Origin: Theocolax elegans
Taxonomy: Eukaryota; Arthropoda; Insecta; Hymenoptera; Cerocephalidae
NCBI GenBank assembly: GCA_026168455.1
Contig: CM047431.1
Coordinates: forward strand, 28,585,569-28,649,568
Length of the DNA stretch: 64,000 nt
Reading direction: 5' to 3'
Positions 1-11,468 of this stretch are shown in pieces. Numbering within the stretch: position 1 is the stretch's first letter; each line of letters opens with the position of its first letter. The position numbers and the translations under genes were made by a program. The notes beneath the pieces are model-generated. The model was not told the DNA's origin. It worked only from the letters and a program-made list of their open reading frames with translations, and searched no databases.

Positions 1-484
1 GCAATTGCATCGGTTACTCTAATAGCTTGAATGTTTGGAATTGGTACCGCGACGCAAAATTTTGACAATAAACATTGTACTGTTAAAATGTGTGCGTTAC
101 CAGAGGTAGATTTTGGTATTAGGGCTAACGGTATCTATTGCTATTTTCTCAAAAACTTCGGTGGGTGTATCGGTAATTACCATAGGTTCCTTTGTTTTAC
201 TCTGGTCAATTTTTGTTCTTGACATATTTTACACCTTCGAATGAAATTTTCGATTTCGGATTTCATTCCTTTCCAAAGTATTTTTCTCTTATTCGTCGAT
301 AGGTTTTGAAAACCCCTCGATGTTCACCGAAAAAACTATCGTGATATTCTCTTAGAATGATGATGCGTTCTTCAGGTGACAGTGTTACGCACGTTCCCGG
401 ACATAGTGTCACGCTTAACACTTGTCTATTCAGTATTTCTACTAGTGATCTTAGTAATTCACCTCTAGGTAATGTATCAGTCAT
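1..484 (-). pseudogene. Gypsy element A: integrase fragment
   Basis: This is the left, pol 3' end of a decayed Ty3/gypsy element read on the minus strand, and it continues beyond the window. Codons at 263-484 give an HHCC zinc-finger start (EYHDSFFGEHRG, then TYRRIREKYF). Reading on towards position 1 gives the CKIC pair and the start of the catalytic core (VITDTPTEVFEKIAIDTV, first catalytic Asp). Frameshifts lie near 230-262 and around 100, so no intact protein is made. In the family, integrase inserts the cDNA into the host chromosome. Family assignment is secure; the exact clade is not. Confidence 0.85.
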
Positions 485-2239
485 TTCACTTCTCCGAGAT
501 ATTCTGAACGACGTAATTTTATTTTCTCGAATTTTGTGACCGAGTTTTGAAGGCAGGTTCGTAACATGCTTGGTGTTATTGGATCATTTTCATGTTCATA
601 AGTTACCAGGCTGAAAACGCAACGTGTTCGGTTCAGTTTATAATATCTAAATCCAAAAGAAGTTTATTATTCCTTGAGAACAACTTCAAATCAAAATTAA
701 TAAAATGTACTATATTATCTTTTAAGTACGTTAGACAGTCTCTAGTGTTTAAGATTTCTACTTTATCTTCATATGGAACATGACTCACAAAAGGAAACGG
801 GCCTACCTTCACTTGATCTTTATTTATGTATTCTGGAATTACTTTTATTTGATTCTGTGTATGTTCATCGTCATTTTGACTCTCGAATAAATTCTGAGAT
901 ATTTGAACTTGAGGTCGATTTGGAACTTTAGGTATATTTTTGTTGGGAGTAACATTTATCTCTTTTGATTGATCTTTCTCCTCTTATCTGTTTCTTCTTC
1001 ACTATCTTCTTGATGAATGGTGAAAAGCTTGTGCCAAACGTTTGGCTTGGATATATCCGCGTTTAATGGGGTAGACCTAGCTCGAGGCCCTTTTATTGGT
1101 GATTTTTGCGTGAAACAGCTAATCTTTGGTGTTATATATTGAGATGTTTCTTTCTTCGATTCTTCTATCGATGACTATTTTGTTCCGGGATGTACGGAAG
1201 GATTTTTCGTAGTGTTTTCCATAGGATGAGTAGGTGATGGAGATAATGATACTGCTCTTCTCGCTGTACTAGTAAAAAGGGGACCTTGACCTCCGTTCCA
1301 TTCTAGATTAATAACGCCATCATTTGAATGTAGCGTGATATCTGTTTCATCATCAGAAACAATCAAATGTTCAGGGTTCATGAGAACAATGTCCATCCAA
1401 AAGTAAGAATCTTTCAATTCGTTTAAAAATGTTCGAGTTTCTCCTGGTTTAAAATTACTTAGTTTTATTCTATCTTCTAGATCATATTCTTTTTTATCTT
1501 TAAATGATTTATGTAATGCAGACCAGCGCATGGTAGACTGGAATCTGGGATTTAATATTTCTCCATCCGAAAATGTAGAGGAGTCTTCTTCAATAAATTG
1601 GAAAACGGGTTAAATCACCAATTCTTCGATTTTATTAGGTGTGGCAAGGGTGCGATGTTTAGCACGTTTAGGCGTGGTGTTTATTCCTTGTGTTACTTCT
1701 TCGAGCTCACTGTCACCTGTAACTGGCGTATTTTGAGACTGCATCTCTTGTCTTAACTCTAACTCTGCATTAGATAGCTCTAAAGGTGGATTTACAAGGC
1801 TAGGCATAGTCGTCCGATTTTTTAATGGTATAGCCGCTTCACACATTTCCTCTTCGATTGATTCAAGAAATATCTCTGACGTACTTGGTTCTGTATGCTC
1901 CGTATTATCATTAAGTTCTTCTTTATTTTCATTTTGTTTTCTGTATCTGAGTCTTTTTGTGATAGTGCTGGCATCCAAAGCTACTTGTCCTTGTATAATG
2001 TCGGTAAGGTGAGAAACAGGTGCATTCTTTGATCCTTTCTTTCTTCCTTTCGTAACAATTACTGGAGAGGCAAATGTTTTAGATGAATCCGATTGTGTGT
2101 TAGTTTTGCTTATGTCGGCTTGCCTGACCAGAGACGATTTTATTGGCCGAGGAGTTATCAGAGGTAACGCCGTTACTGTTGCACATGGAGCTTCTTCTTC
2201 AGGAGTCATGTCACAAGGATTCCGTGACAAGGTGTCGAC
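485..2239 (-). pseudogene. Gypsy element A: long RNase H-integrase linker
   Basis: Between the RNase H end (DTLSRNP near 2,215-2,240) and the integrase zinc finger lie about 1.75 kb, or some 580 codons. Open stretches are 1,610-2,230 (206 aa, acidic, Ser/Thr-rich, with a KGRKKGSKN basic patch) and 1,175-1,531 (118 aa), separated by a single stop. A third part, about 260-800, reads VPYEDKVEILNTRDCLTYL and then an IVHFINFDLKL-like segment. As I recall, many arthropod gypsy pols carry a module of this kind here, sometimes compared with the macro fold. That comparison is from memory and weak. Stops and frameshifts mark it as dead. Confidence 0.6.
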
Positions 2240-3503
2240 ATTGGTGTTAATTTTGCCGGGTTTATAGCGAAATTTATATTGATAATCACGTAATCTCGCC
2301 CTTCAGCGATTTAATCTGCTCATGGGATACTTTATAGATTCTATCCATGTTAAAAGTTCGTGATCCCCGTAGACTCTAAAAGGACGTGCATATAAGTAAT
2401 GCTTAAAATATTCAATAGCAGTGATTACTGCTAAATATTCCTTTTCAGTAGTTGAATAATTATCTTTCATGTTTATTTAAAGAACGTAACATATACGCTA
2501 TTGGCTGTTGTTCCTCCGGTTCACCTTGACTTAAGACAGTCCCGATTGCCATATCTGACGCATCTGTGGTTAGAATGAAAGGTTTTTCCAAATTTGTACA
2601 TTTAAGTACAGGAGGTTCACATAACGCCTGTTTTAACGTGTCGAAGGCAGACTGTTGAGTATCAGTCCATTCAAATTTCTTTCCATTTTGCAGAAGTTCA
2701 TTTAAAGGTTCAGCCTTTAAAGAAAAATCTTTTATAAATTTCCTGTAGTAACTAGCCAATTCAAGGAAAGACCGTATATTAGTTATTGTTTCAGGAACTG
2801 GGAAATTCATTGCACAAAAAGTCTTTTTTTGTCTGGTTTCACTCCGAATTCGTTAATTTTTTGACCTAAATAATTTACCTCAGATGTTAGAAATTCACAC
2901 TTATCTGTTTGTAATCGAAGACCTGCAGCAGACAGTCTTTCAAATACTTTAAGTAATTTTTCTTTATGTTCTTCTAATGTAAGGGCGAAAATAATATCAT
3001 CTAAGTATACACAGAATTTCACTCCTTGTAATCCCATCGTTATATAATCCATTAGTCGTTGAAAAGTTCGGGGTGCATTCTTACGTATTCATAATGCCCA
3101 TAGGGGTACTGAAAGCAGTTTTTTCACGATCACTTGGTTCTACTTCAACCTGGTGAAAACCGTTAGCTAAATCAAGAACACTTACGTATTTTGAAGTAGT
3201 CGTGGTTTCTAAAATTTCGCCAATATTGGGTAATGGGTAAGCGCCATCTATTGTTTTTCATTTAATTTTCGATAACCAATAACTAGACGGTAACGTCGGT
3301 TTCCGTCCTTCCCACTTTTCTTCGAAACTATCCATGAAGGAGGTTTCTAAGGTGAAGATGAAGGTTGTATTATACCGTTTTCCAATAATTTACTTACTTG
3401 TTTACGAAATTATTTTACATTGACAGGTGTGTTGTCCGTAATATTTATATGGTGTTTGACATAAGAAGTCGTAGATGGTTTATCCGTTTCAAGTTGGTAC
3501 ATA
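2240..3503 (-). pseudogene. Gypsy element A: reverse transcriptase and RNase H fragment
   Basis: Minus-strand pol. From high to low coordinates: an RT start with RYRLVIGYRKLN near 3,270; a DLANGFHQVEVEPSD segment near 3,150 in shifted frames; the catalytic box YLDDIIF at 2,807-3,052; the connection RSFLELASYYRKFIKDFS; and RNase H TTDASDMAIGTVLSQGEPEEQQPIAY at 2,460-2,810, ending in NTNVDTLSRNP. The RT would copy the RNA into DNA. At least three frameshifts break it (near 3,255, 3,090 and 2,460). It resembles the 17.6/Tom-like branch of Ty3/gypsy; no LTR or gag is visible on this side. Confidence 0.88.
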
Positions 3504-3559
3504 TAAGAATATATTTTTATTATTTATTTAAATATATATATAATTAAATACGGATCTCT

Positions 3560-4456
3560 TATAAGACATCACAGAGACATAATTGAACCATCAAATTATA
3601 TATCACCAGTTTTTCTACTAACAAAAAAGCCTGATAGTCAGGGTAATAAACGATACCGACTCGTCGTCGATTTTCGACAATTAAACGATAAAACCGTCAA
3701 AGATCGATACCCATTACCTAACATACTAGATATTATCACATACAGAAAATCGAGTATTCACCGTCTCGGATTTATGTCAAGGATTTTTACAAGTTCTGTT
3801 AGCTCAAGAAGATCGACATAGAATAGCTTTCGCCTCTTTATTCGGTTTATTTCATTAAAACAATGCCTATGGGGTTGTGCAATTCTCCAGCCACTTTTCA
3901 AAGAATGATTGATCGTGTTTTTGAGAGCATACAAGACAAAGAAATATTTATTTCTTGACGATGCAGTTATATACGTTAAAAATATTCAAGAGCATAACTA
4001 AAAATTTTTGCAAAGAATACGCGGCGCAAATCTGAAATTACAGCCAGACAAATATGAATTTTTAAAGAAAGAAGTAAAATTAGAAGCAGTAAAAAAATTT
4101 CCGATTCCAAAAAGAGTAAAGATTATACGTAAATTTTTAGGATTATCAGGCTATTATAGACGATTCATTGCGAATTTTTCGGGTATTACTAAACCATTAA
4201 GTAATTTATTAAAGAAAGACGCACCTTTCGTATGGTCCAGCGAGGTTCAAAGGGCACTCATTGATTTTAGAGAAAAATTGTGTAAACAACCAATACTACA
4301 AATCGCAAATTTTAATAAACCATTTATAGTAAATTGTGACGCTACCGATACAGCATTAGGAGCAATTTGATCACAAGGAGTTTCGCGAGTATTACACAAA
4401 GTCGAGCAGAATATGACACTTATTCAAGAGAAGCATTAGCCATACTACATGCCGTT
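3560..4456 (+). pseudogene. Gypsy element B: reverse transcriptase fragment
   Basis: A second gypsy pol piece, plus strand, lying head to head with element A across about 55 bp of AT-rich DNA. It reads SPVFLLTKKPDSQGNKRYRL, VDFRQLNDKTVKDRYPLPNI, a broken active-site region (FLDDAVIYV near 3,950) and the connection LGLSGYYRRFIANFSGITKP. It ends in an RNase H start (VNCDATDTALGAI, 4,322-4,367, then a TGA). It stops abruptly in mid RNase H near 4,456. Multiple frameshifts. The last 60 bp are related to, but not identical with, the RNase H pieces at 13,693 and 17,041, so this is a separate copy of a related family. Confidence 0.85.
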
Positions 4457-4705
4457 ACTGTATGCAAATGTGTGTGTGTATATATAAATATACGATTTTA
4501 CGCGGCCTACCTCTACTTCGTTTAATGGAAACACCACATTCGCGTAATCTCGTTCCTCGCGTGGAACGGCGCTCGCTTGCGTCTCGCCGCGTGAGACGTC
4601 TTCGCTCGCAGGAATCGTGTCGCGTTCGGATTTCTCTTCCCTCGTAGATAGATTGGTCTCGATGTCGTCTTCTTAGCCGTACTCATCGTTATGGTCATCC
4701 GATAA
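4457..4705. other. GC-richer spacer, possible 3' UTR or LTR remnant of element C
   Basis: About 250 bp with a short TA-rich start and then CpG-rich sequence. No convincing gene. Its position directly after the stop of the minus-strand pol at 4,706-4,708 suggests the 3' untranslated part or LTR of element C, but no terminal repeat partner is visible. Confidence 0.3.
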
Positions 4706-6845
4706 TTACGGATTTAGGTCCTGGACATGGCATTTCTCCTCATGTCCCTGAGCATCCTGGATCTTCACAGTATTTGGGCCGTAGCTGTGGACGATCAAAT
4801 AAGGACCGACGTATTTTGGAGCTAGCTTGGCCGAGACTTCTTGTGCGCTGGATGAGAGGACTCTCGATCACTCCACCGAAACAACCGCTGGTATTCCAAA
4901 CGTTGCTGAGTCAGCTCGTCTTGAACTCGTCGAGCAGTGCCTGGTGGCTCAGGCTGCCCGCCGTAATTTAACATGGCCGGGCTCCATCCTGTCGAACTCT
5001 GTACCGCCGTATTTAAAACAAACACAAGGTCTGATAACTTCTCGTCCCAAGTGTTGTGCTTCTCGGTAATATAAGACGCTACCATCGTTTTCAGCGTCCG
5101 ATTAGCACGTTCGACGGGATTGGCCTGAGCGTGGTACGGAGGAATAGTTGTATGAAATATTCCTCGTTTCACGAGATAATCATCTACGAGCTTGTTCTTG
5201 AACTCAGTACCGTTGTCAGATAAAAATACTTCCGGCGTGCCAAAACGCATGACGACTCGTTCGTGTAATTCTTTCACGATCGTCTTAGCGTTAGCATTCC
5301 GGATCGGCACAGTTTCAATCCAGCGCGTGAACAAGTCTTGGAAGACCAACATATATTCAAATCCTTGCATTACTGACACACCTAATATTTGCGTACATAC
5401 TCGCCAACTTCGGCATAATAACGTAGCCAATACTATAACTTTGCCACGCGAGCAAATGTCTTTTCTCTACCTAAATGACCAGCTGCCGGATCATCATGAC
5501 ATTCTCGGAGAATGGCCTGCCTGTGCTCTTCGGGTACGACCAACTTCCAAGCGTCTTGATCTTCCACGGCGCCATCCAATTCGGTATTCATCCGAAACGA
5601 ATACAGGTTTCCACCTTGGATTTTCCAATCAGGAAATTCTCTCCGCCGCTCACTTACGTCTTTGGTCCACGAAAGTGCATCAGGAACGTAGTGTAGAGCT
5701 CCTTTCCTGTGCTCAATAGTAAAGTTATGAAACTGGAGTTCTAACGCCCATCTGGCGAGCCGGCTCGTTGGATTGCATAAATTGCATAACCAACGAAGAC
5801 TACTATGGTCAGTGACAATTTTAAGCTGGTAACCTTCGATGTATGGTCTAAACTTCTTAATCACCCATGCTACGGCCAGGCATTCCCGTTCTGTGACGCT
5901 GTAATTGCGTTCGGCGGGCGAGAGGATTCTACTGGCAAACTCCAGGACTCTCTCTTCTCCGCCGACAATCTGTAGCACCCATACCAGTGTCACTATCGTC
6001 TGCCTGGACTACGTACTCGCCATTCTCATCGGGAGTTTGCAGAATGGGTGCTGTCATTAACAGTGCTTTAAGCTGCTGGAAGGTGCTCTCTTGTTCTTCC
6101 AGCCAAATATACTTCTGGTCTTTCTTGGTCAGGCGCGTTAGCGGCTCAGCTATGGTAGCATAGTCGTGCATAAAGCGTCTGTACCAAAATGCCATACCGA
6201 GAAACCATCTCAGCTGCTTCAAATTCTTGGGAGCCGGATATTCTTTAATCGGCTCCGTTTTAGCTGGGTCAGGTCGTATCCTGTCTCGGTTAACTCGCAC
6301 ACCCAAATATCTCACTTCGGGCTGACAGAAAACACACTTTTCCCGGTTGACAGATAAACCGGCCTATTCCAAGCTAATTAACACCTCGACCAACAGTTGC
6401 TTATGCTCTTCAAACGTCTCGGTGACAATAATGATATCGTCGAGATATGCATAAGCAACCGGTTCAAGTTCTGGTCCAATCACCTGATCGATCATGCGCT
6501 GGAATGTCGCACCAGCATTTGCCAATACATACGGTATACCAGTAAACTGGAACCAACCAATGCAGGTACCGTAAAAGCCGTTGTTGGGCGTGACTCTACC
6601 TGTAGAGGTATCTGGTGATACGCACAGTTCATGTTGATCGTGGAGATGTATCGGGCTTTCTTGAATTTGCGTAGAATATCCTGCATATATGGCAAAGCAT
6701 ATGCATCAGGTTTCGTCAAAGCATTGACTTTCCTAAAATCGAGCCGTCTGTACGCATCTCTAACGACTCCAAGTGCGCCTGGATCTGTGCGCTGGATTGC
6801 GTAACAATCCACTGATCGACTTGCGTGGTCATCGATTCCGCCATT
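4706..6845 (-). pseudogene. Gypsy element C: RT-RNase H-integrase, decayed
   Basis: Minus-strand pol of a third gypsy family, closer to the intact element at 57 kb than to A or B. RT pieces at 6,492-6,812 (KPDAYALPYMQDILRKFKKA) and 5,929-6,315 (LRWFLGMAFWYRRFMHDYAT). RNase H at 5,433-5,993 (SPAERNYSVTERECLAVAW, TDHSSLRWL, HYVPDALS), then the integrase zinc finger start. Core at 4,822-5,430 (FQDLFTRWIETVPI, LSDNGTEF, ANPVERANRTLKTM). A GPY/F-type tail (KYVGPYLIVHSYGPNTVKI) follows in another frame and ends at a TAA at 4,706-4,708. RT catalytic box and gag are missing or shifted. Several frameshifts; clearly dead. Confidence 0.88.
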
Positions 6846-7877
6846 TTAATCTTAACAAAATTACCGCTATGTTTACTTATACAAAAAAAATTTTTTGAGT
6901 CGCTTTTTGCTTTACCTGTGCAAGGTATGCAAAATTATTGGGTCATTAAAAGGTAGAATGAATTATTTTCCCTTAATAATTACAAGAAAAAAAAATAAGC
7001 ACACCTATTTGAAATTTACTTTCTTGCCTAATATAAAAAAATTCGTTAAAGAATTATATTTTTGACAATAAATTTTACAAACAATTCGAGAAAAAAAAAT
7101 TATCTTTGTTAAAAGCGGGATTAATTTAATTTATTATAATACAAATTAATCATACAATATTAAACATAAAAAGAAATTTTACGAATTATTAATAAATTAA
7201 ATTGAGAACAAGAAAAAAAAGTTGTTTAAATCCTACTAAATACGAAAAAATTGAATTTACCCCGGCTCTCGGTCACCAACGCATACTGAATATATTATAA
7301 AATAAATAAATAAATAATTAAATAAATGGATAAATAAATATAAATATATTCTTAAACAACTAAATGTGTACGCCTCTATGACCTCTTACAATCACAATGA
7401 TATATAAAAATAATAATACAATTTTTATTGTAACGCGAGAGCCGGTCCGCGTTGTCAAAAAATATAAATTTAACAAACAAACTTCAAAAACAAAAGTTTT
7501 TACCCTTGCACAGGTGTTACAATTTTTCAATGTATGTGTGTGTGTGTGTGCGGCTCAATATTTATGTAATATACATATATATATATATATATTTCAAAAT
7601 TATATTTTTTCAAAAGTAGGTAATATATGTATTTTTTCCGTGCGCAAAAAAAGTTGTGAATATAACTTGAAAGAATGTGTATTAGTTTATTCATTCCTGA
7701 TAAAACTCATAAAATTTTAAAATGTGTACTAAATAATAATAACGGATCTAAAATTCAATGTAATGCTTTATATACAGATGTAAAATTGTTTGAAGATAAA
7801 ATAAATATTACTCAAGTATATCACACACTTTTCCAAATATCCATATGATATATACAATGGGTTAAAAATTGAATACA
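6846..7877. other. AT-rich non-coding stretch
   Basis: About 1 kb of very AT-rich DNA with poly-A and poly-T runs, AAAT-type simple repeats near 7,300-7,350, a short TG run near 7,530 and a TA run near 7,570-7,590. I see no gene, RNA or element ends. Confidence 0.6.
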
Positions 7878-8025
7878 TTAACCTTGAGACTGCCGGCATT
7901 TTTACCTTATAAATTGATATTTTTGATGTGAAAAATTTATACATAAAAACACCTCATATCTCTAGAGTAGTTGTCAAGGCCACAGGTGGCTCATACATGA
8001 GTCATGCCGGCAGTCTAAAGGTTAA
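7878..8025. mobile_element. Short piggyBac-like MITE, family 1
   Basis: A 140-bp element (7,882-8,021) bounded by TTAA on each side (7,878-7,881 and 8,022-8,025). Its ends are inverted repeats: left CCTTGAGACTGCCGGCAT, right (reverse complement) CCTTTAGACTGCCGGCAT, one mismatch in 18. TTAA duplication with ends starting CC is the hallmark of piggyBac elements. Too short to code, so it would need transposase from elsewhere. Confidence 0.75.
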
Positions 8026-8533
8026 TTATTGTATTTTTAAGATAACTCTATTATAAACAGTAATGGCTAAGAAAATTCAAATTTTAGCTATTGCAATATA
8101 AAATACGAATTACATTTGCAAAGTTTTTCAAAAATTATTAATTTAGGAGTATTTCATTTAAATATTTTTTAAATTAAAATTTCAAAATTGTCTGGATGTA
8201 TAAGTGAGTAAATAATGTATATTTATATAAAACAATATTTTAAATTAATAAGTATGTATTTATTAAAAACAGAAGGTTATTTAAGGAATGAATTTGTTTA
8301 TAATAATTAAAATAAATATATGGGCTCTGTAATTAAAGAAAAAAATAAATTTGACATAATTATGGATTAAAACGCAAATTTTGAAAGTGGGTACAAATTA
8401 CGAATTACGGGAGAAATGGAAGAAACAGGTTTTTATTTATATGCCGCTAAAATGTTATAAATAGTTCTTTAAAATTAATACAAAAATTTATTTATTTAAG
8501 AAGAAAGTTTTATTACTCTAAAAGTACAAAAAA
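8026..8533. other. AT-rich non-coding stretch
   Basis: About 500 bp of AT-rich DNA without recognisable genes, repeats or element termini. Confidence 0.6.
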
Positions 8534-8690
8534 TTAAGCTTTAAAGGACGGGATGGCCCCTATACGGGCCATGCCCATGATCGAACCTTTACATGCGTTA
8601 GTTTTGAGATGTGAGACATCACAAAAACTCGATTTCTATAGAAAAGTGAGAGAAAATAGTAAACCCAAATCCCCGTCCTCTGAAGGTTAA
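8534..8690. mobile_element. Short piggyBac-like MITE, family 2
   Basis: A 149-bp element (8,538-8,686) between TTAA sites at 8,534-8,537 and 8,687-8,690. Left end GCTTTAAAGGACGGGAT pairs imperfectly with the right end read in reverse, CCTTCAGAGGACGGGGAT. The same end type, CCTTTAGAGGACGGGAAT next to TTAA, recurs as a lone right end at 12,626-12,647 and in its duplicate near 15,971-15,992. Confidence 0.6.
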
Positions 8691-9100
8691 AAGTAATCCG
8701 ATGTTTTGTAACACTGCACTGGGGATCAGGGTGCAGGTTATTAAATTAACCGTAAGTCTACTTAGGATTTAAATAAAAGATTTATTGATAACTTAGTATT
8801 AATATTACCGGGTAGGCGCCAGTCGCGTTTACGCGTCGAACTCACGACAACACGCGCGTTATCGTAACCGAACAAAATATAAACGGCAGTACTCTCGCCG
8901 TTCCGAAACGTAGCCGAGTTTCGGTTATACTGGGATACGCTGTAAGGAGGGAAAACGGAAGGACGGGAAAGGAACGGGATGCTCGCACGCACTTCCTAGG
9001 GAACACGGCGGTACCGTCGGCAGAGAGAGGTAATGACCAACCTTTTGAATAAGTCCGGGACACTTGGTCGGGAGAATGGTGCTACTCTCTCTCTCTCTCT
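8691..9100. other. Unassigned stretch with GC-rich part and CT microsatellite
   Basis: 8,800-9,080 is GC-richer and CpG-bearing but has no convincing coding frame; minus-strand frames of 73-76 codons look incidental. A (CT)n run at about 9,085-9,100 lies right at the 5' edge of the LINE that follows. Confidence 0.4.
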
Positions 9101-10891
9101 GAGACGAAAAAGACTGACTACTATCAAAATAGGATTTTTGAAGCCCTAGCTAATAATGATGTTTGGAAGGAATTGAGAAATTTGGGACTTCTTCCGAGTC
9201 AGAATTCTGAGTTGTGTGGTTTCTCACTTGCCGATTTAAACGAACACTTTGCAGGCGTATCAGTCTCCTCTGGCGAGGATTATGAGAGTCGACAGTCTGT
9301 TATCCACAGTGCGTGTGATAGCGGATTTGGGTTTCATGAAATAAACTTAAATGATGTAATTCTGGCGATTTCTCATTTTTCCTCTCAAGCCAGGGGGGCG
9401 GATGGCATCCCGCAGAGCGTCATAGTTAAAGCTCTACCAGGTATAGGGGACTTTCTTGTCAGGCTTTTTAATTCTTCACTTACCAGCGGGGTCTTTCCGG
9501 TACTGTGGCAGAAGGCTCATGTTCTACCACTGAAAAAGTGTAAAACCCCCTCGGCTCCAACGGACTTTAGGCCTATTGCTCTTCTAAGCTTTCTGTCAAA
9601 GGTGCTGGAAAAGATTGCCCTGGAACAACTACGAGATCATGCTGACAAATTTGCTCTTACGGATCCGTTACAGACCGGTTTCAGACCCTACAGCTCGACG
9701 GAAACAGCATTACTAAAACTGACTGAAGATATTAGAGCAGGAATTGACAAAAAATTGGTCACCTTACTTTTATTATTTGACTTCAGCAAGGCTTTCGACA
9801 CGATTTCACCCACTCGTTTGCTTGATCGACTGAAATCTATGGGGTTTTCCAGGTCTGCCCTTATGTGGATTAATTCATACTTTTCAAACCGCCAACAAGC
9901 GGTTATTTCCTCTGACAAAATCTCTCCTTGGATTGCAACCAATTTAGGAGTACCACAGGGGTCAGTCCTGGGACCATTCCTTTTCTGTCTTTATATTAGT
10001 GACTTACGCGACTTGCTTGCTTCTGCGGGAGTCCAGTATATTCTCTATGCCGATGATTTACAGGTCTACGTACAGACTCCCTATCATGATCTGGGTGCGG
10101 GGGTGGTGAAGCTTCAGAATGTTGCGGAGAGCTTGTCTGCATGGGCTGCGGGGGCCTCGCTCAGACTCAACAATTCTAAAACCCAGGCAATTTTATTTGG
10201 ATGCCGAAAATACTCTTCGGAGTTTTATAAAAATGGCACGCACTGTGTTGAGTTTGGGAGTGACACCCGTATTCCCTTTGTAGACAATGTTCTGAGTCTC
10301 GGAGTTACTCTTGACTCACAACTGACGTGGAGACATCATTTGGACAATGTCTCAAAGAAAGTAAATAGAGTTTTGTACAGTCTACGCTTCTTTAGTAAAT
10401 ATACGAATAAAACCCTTCGTAAGCGACTTGCTGAGGCTTTGCTTTTCCCGCATCTGGATTACTGTTCAATTGTTGTGCTGGATGCGTCGCAGGAGCTACG
10501 CAACAGACTACAGGTGCTGCAAAACTCCTTTGTGCGCTACGTGTGTGGTGTTAGGAAGGATGATCATGTGACCCCTCACAGGGTTTCCCTGGGCTGGCTG
10601 CGTACAGATTCTAGAAGAAATTATTTTATGGCTGTTTTAATGTATAAACTGATACGCATGCGGGTTCCACAATATCTGGAGGGTCTCTTCTCCAGACATG
10701 TTCCTAGAGGTACTGAGAGGGGTTCACCAAAGGAATTGACGCCTCCTTTGATGCGTACAGAAACTGGAAGACGTTCCTTCCAGGTTCAGGGCGCGCATCT
10801 ATGGAACTCACTGCCGGCAGAAATTAGATGCTTATCGTCCCTTCGGGGCTTTAAGACTTCTATGCGGACACATCTCCTGGCACTTGATTAG
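9101..10891 (+). CDS. LINE 1 reverse transcriptase ORF (5'-truncated, frame intact)
   Basis: A non-LTR retrotransposon RT with an uninterrupted frame to the TAG at 10,889-10,891. The LINE-like frame starts within or just after a CT run (ETKKTDYYQNRIFEALANND). The usual ATG and the apurinic endonuclease are missing, so the copy is 5'-truncated, as is typical for target-primed integration. RT motifs in order: GADGIPQSV, DFRPIALLSFLSKVLEK, TGFRPYSSTETALL, LLLFDFSKAFDTI (about 9,775), GVPQGSVLGPFLF (about 9,949), LYADDLQVYV with catalytic Asp pair near 10,050, then a thumb region and a LINE C-terminus (RRNYFMAVLMYKL ... HLWNSLPAEIR). It fits the CR1/Jockey group; clade uncertain. The intact frame suggests a young insertion. 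Related tails lie at 28,650 and 34,440. Confidence 0.85.
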   Translation, partial: ETKKTDYYQNRIFEALANNDVWKELRNLGLLPSQNSELCGFSLADLNEHFAGVSVSSGEDYESRQSVIHSACDSGFGFHEINLNDVILAISHFSSQARGADGIPQSVIVKALPGIGDFLVRLFNSSLTSGVFPVLWQKAHVLPLKKCKTPSAPTDFRPIALLSFLSKVLEKIALEQLRDHADKFALTDPLQTGFRPYSSTETALLKLTEDIRAGIDKKLVTLLLLFDFSKAFDTISPTRLLDRLKSMGFSRSALMWINSYFSNRQQAVISSDKISPWIATNLGVPQGSVLGPFLFCLYISDLRDLLASAGVQYILYADDLQVYVQTPYHDLGAGVVKLQNVAESLSAWAAGASLRLNNSKTQAILFGCRKYSSEFYKNGTHCVEFGSDTRIPFVDNVLSLGVTLDSQLTWRHHLDNVSKKVNRVLYSLRFFSKYTNKTLRKRLAEALLFPHLDYCSIVVLDASQELRNRLQVLQNSFVRYVCGVRKDDHVTPHRVSLGWLRTDSRRNYFMAVLMYKLIRMRVPQYLEGLFSRHVPRGTERGSPKELTPPLMRTETGRRSFQVQGAHLWNSLPAEIRCLSSLRGFKTSMRTHLLALD

Positions 10892-11413
10892 TTTGTGCGT
10901 CTTAATTTATTAATTTATTTATTTATTTCATTTTACCTGCGTTATTTTATTTTATTTATTTTATTCATTTTATTAATTCTATTTTTGTTGTATTGTTCAT
11001 ATACTTATTGTAAGCCTTCGCTTGTTCTGTCTCTTTTACATCGTTTTTGAGTATGAGTGTATTTATTTGGGATGATTGGTAAGCGAATGTGTGATTTAAG
11101 TGTAATTGAAAATTATATCGTCCGGTTCTACATGTTATTTGCGTGTATATGAAATTTTAAACCGCTGACTGATAGATGTATTGACCGATGATTTATTTGT
11201 ATTATGTATATATATATATATTATATCGACTTACTGTGATACCCACTGTATTTATTTATAATAGACTGTGATATTACTATAATTATAAGCGTTTTGACTG
11301 TGATATCATAAGTGCAATGATATGATTTTATTTTTGTATACATATAATGTAAAATGTATTACTAAAACTATTTTTGTAATGTACAAATAAATATATATCT
11401 ATCTATCTATCTA

Positions 11414-11466
<53 letters not shown>
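10892..11466 (+). mobile_element. LINE 1 3' UTR and microsatellite tail
   Basis: AT-rich 3' untranslated region with repeated CTGTGATAT-like motifs, an AATAAA-like end at 11,387, then (ATCT)n grading into (CT)n from about 11,397. The same 3' UTR motifs and the CT-rich tail recur at 34,440-34,895, which identifies the family's 3' end. Confidence 0.75.
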
Positions 11467-11468
<2 letters not shown>

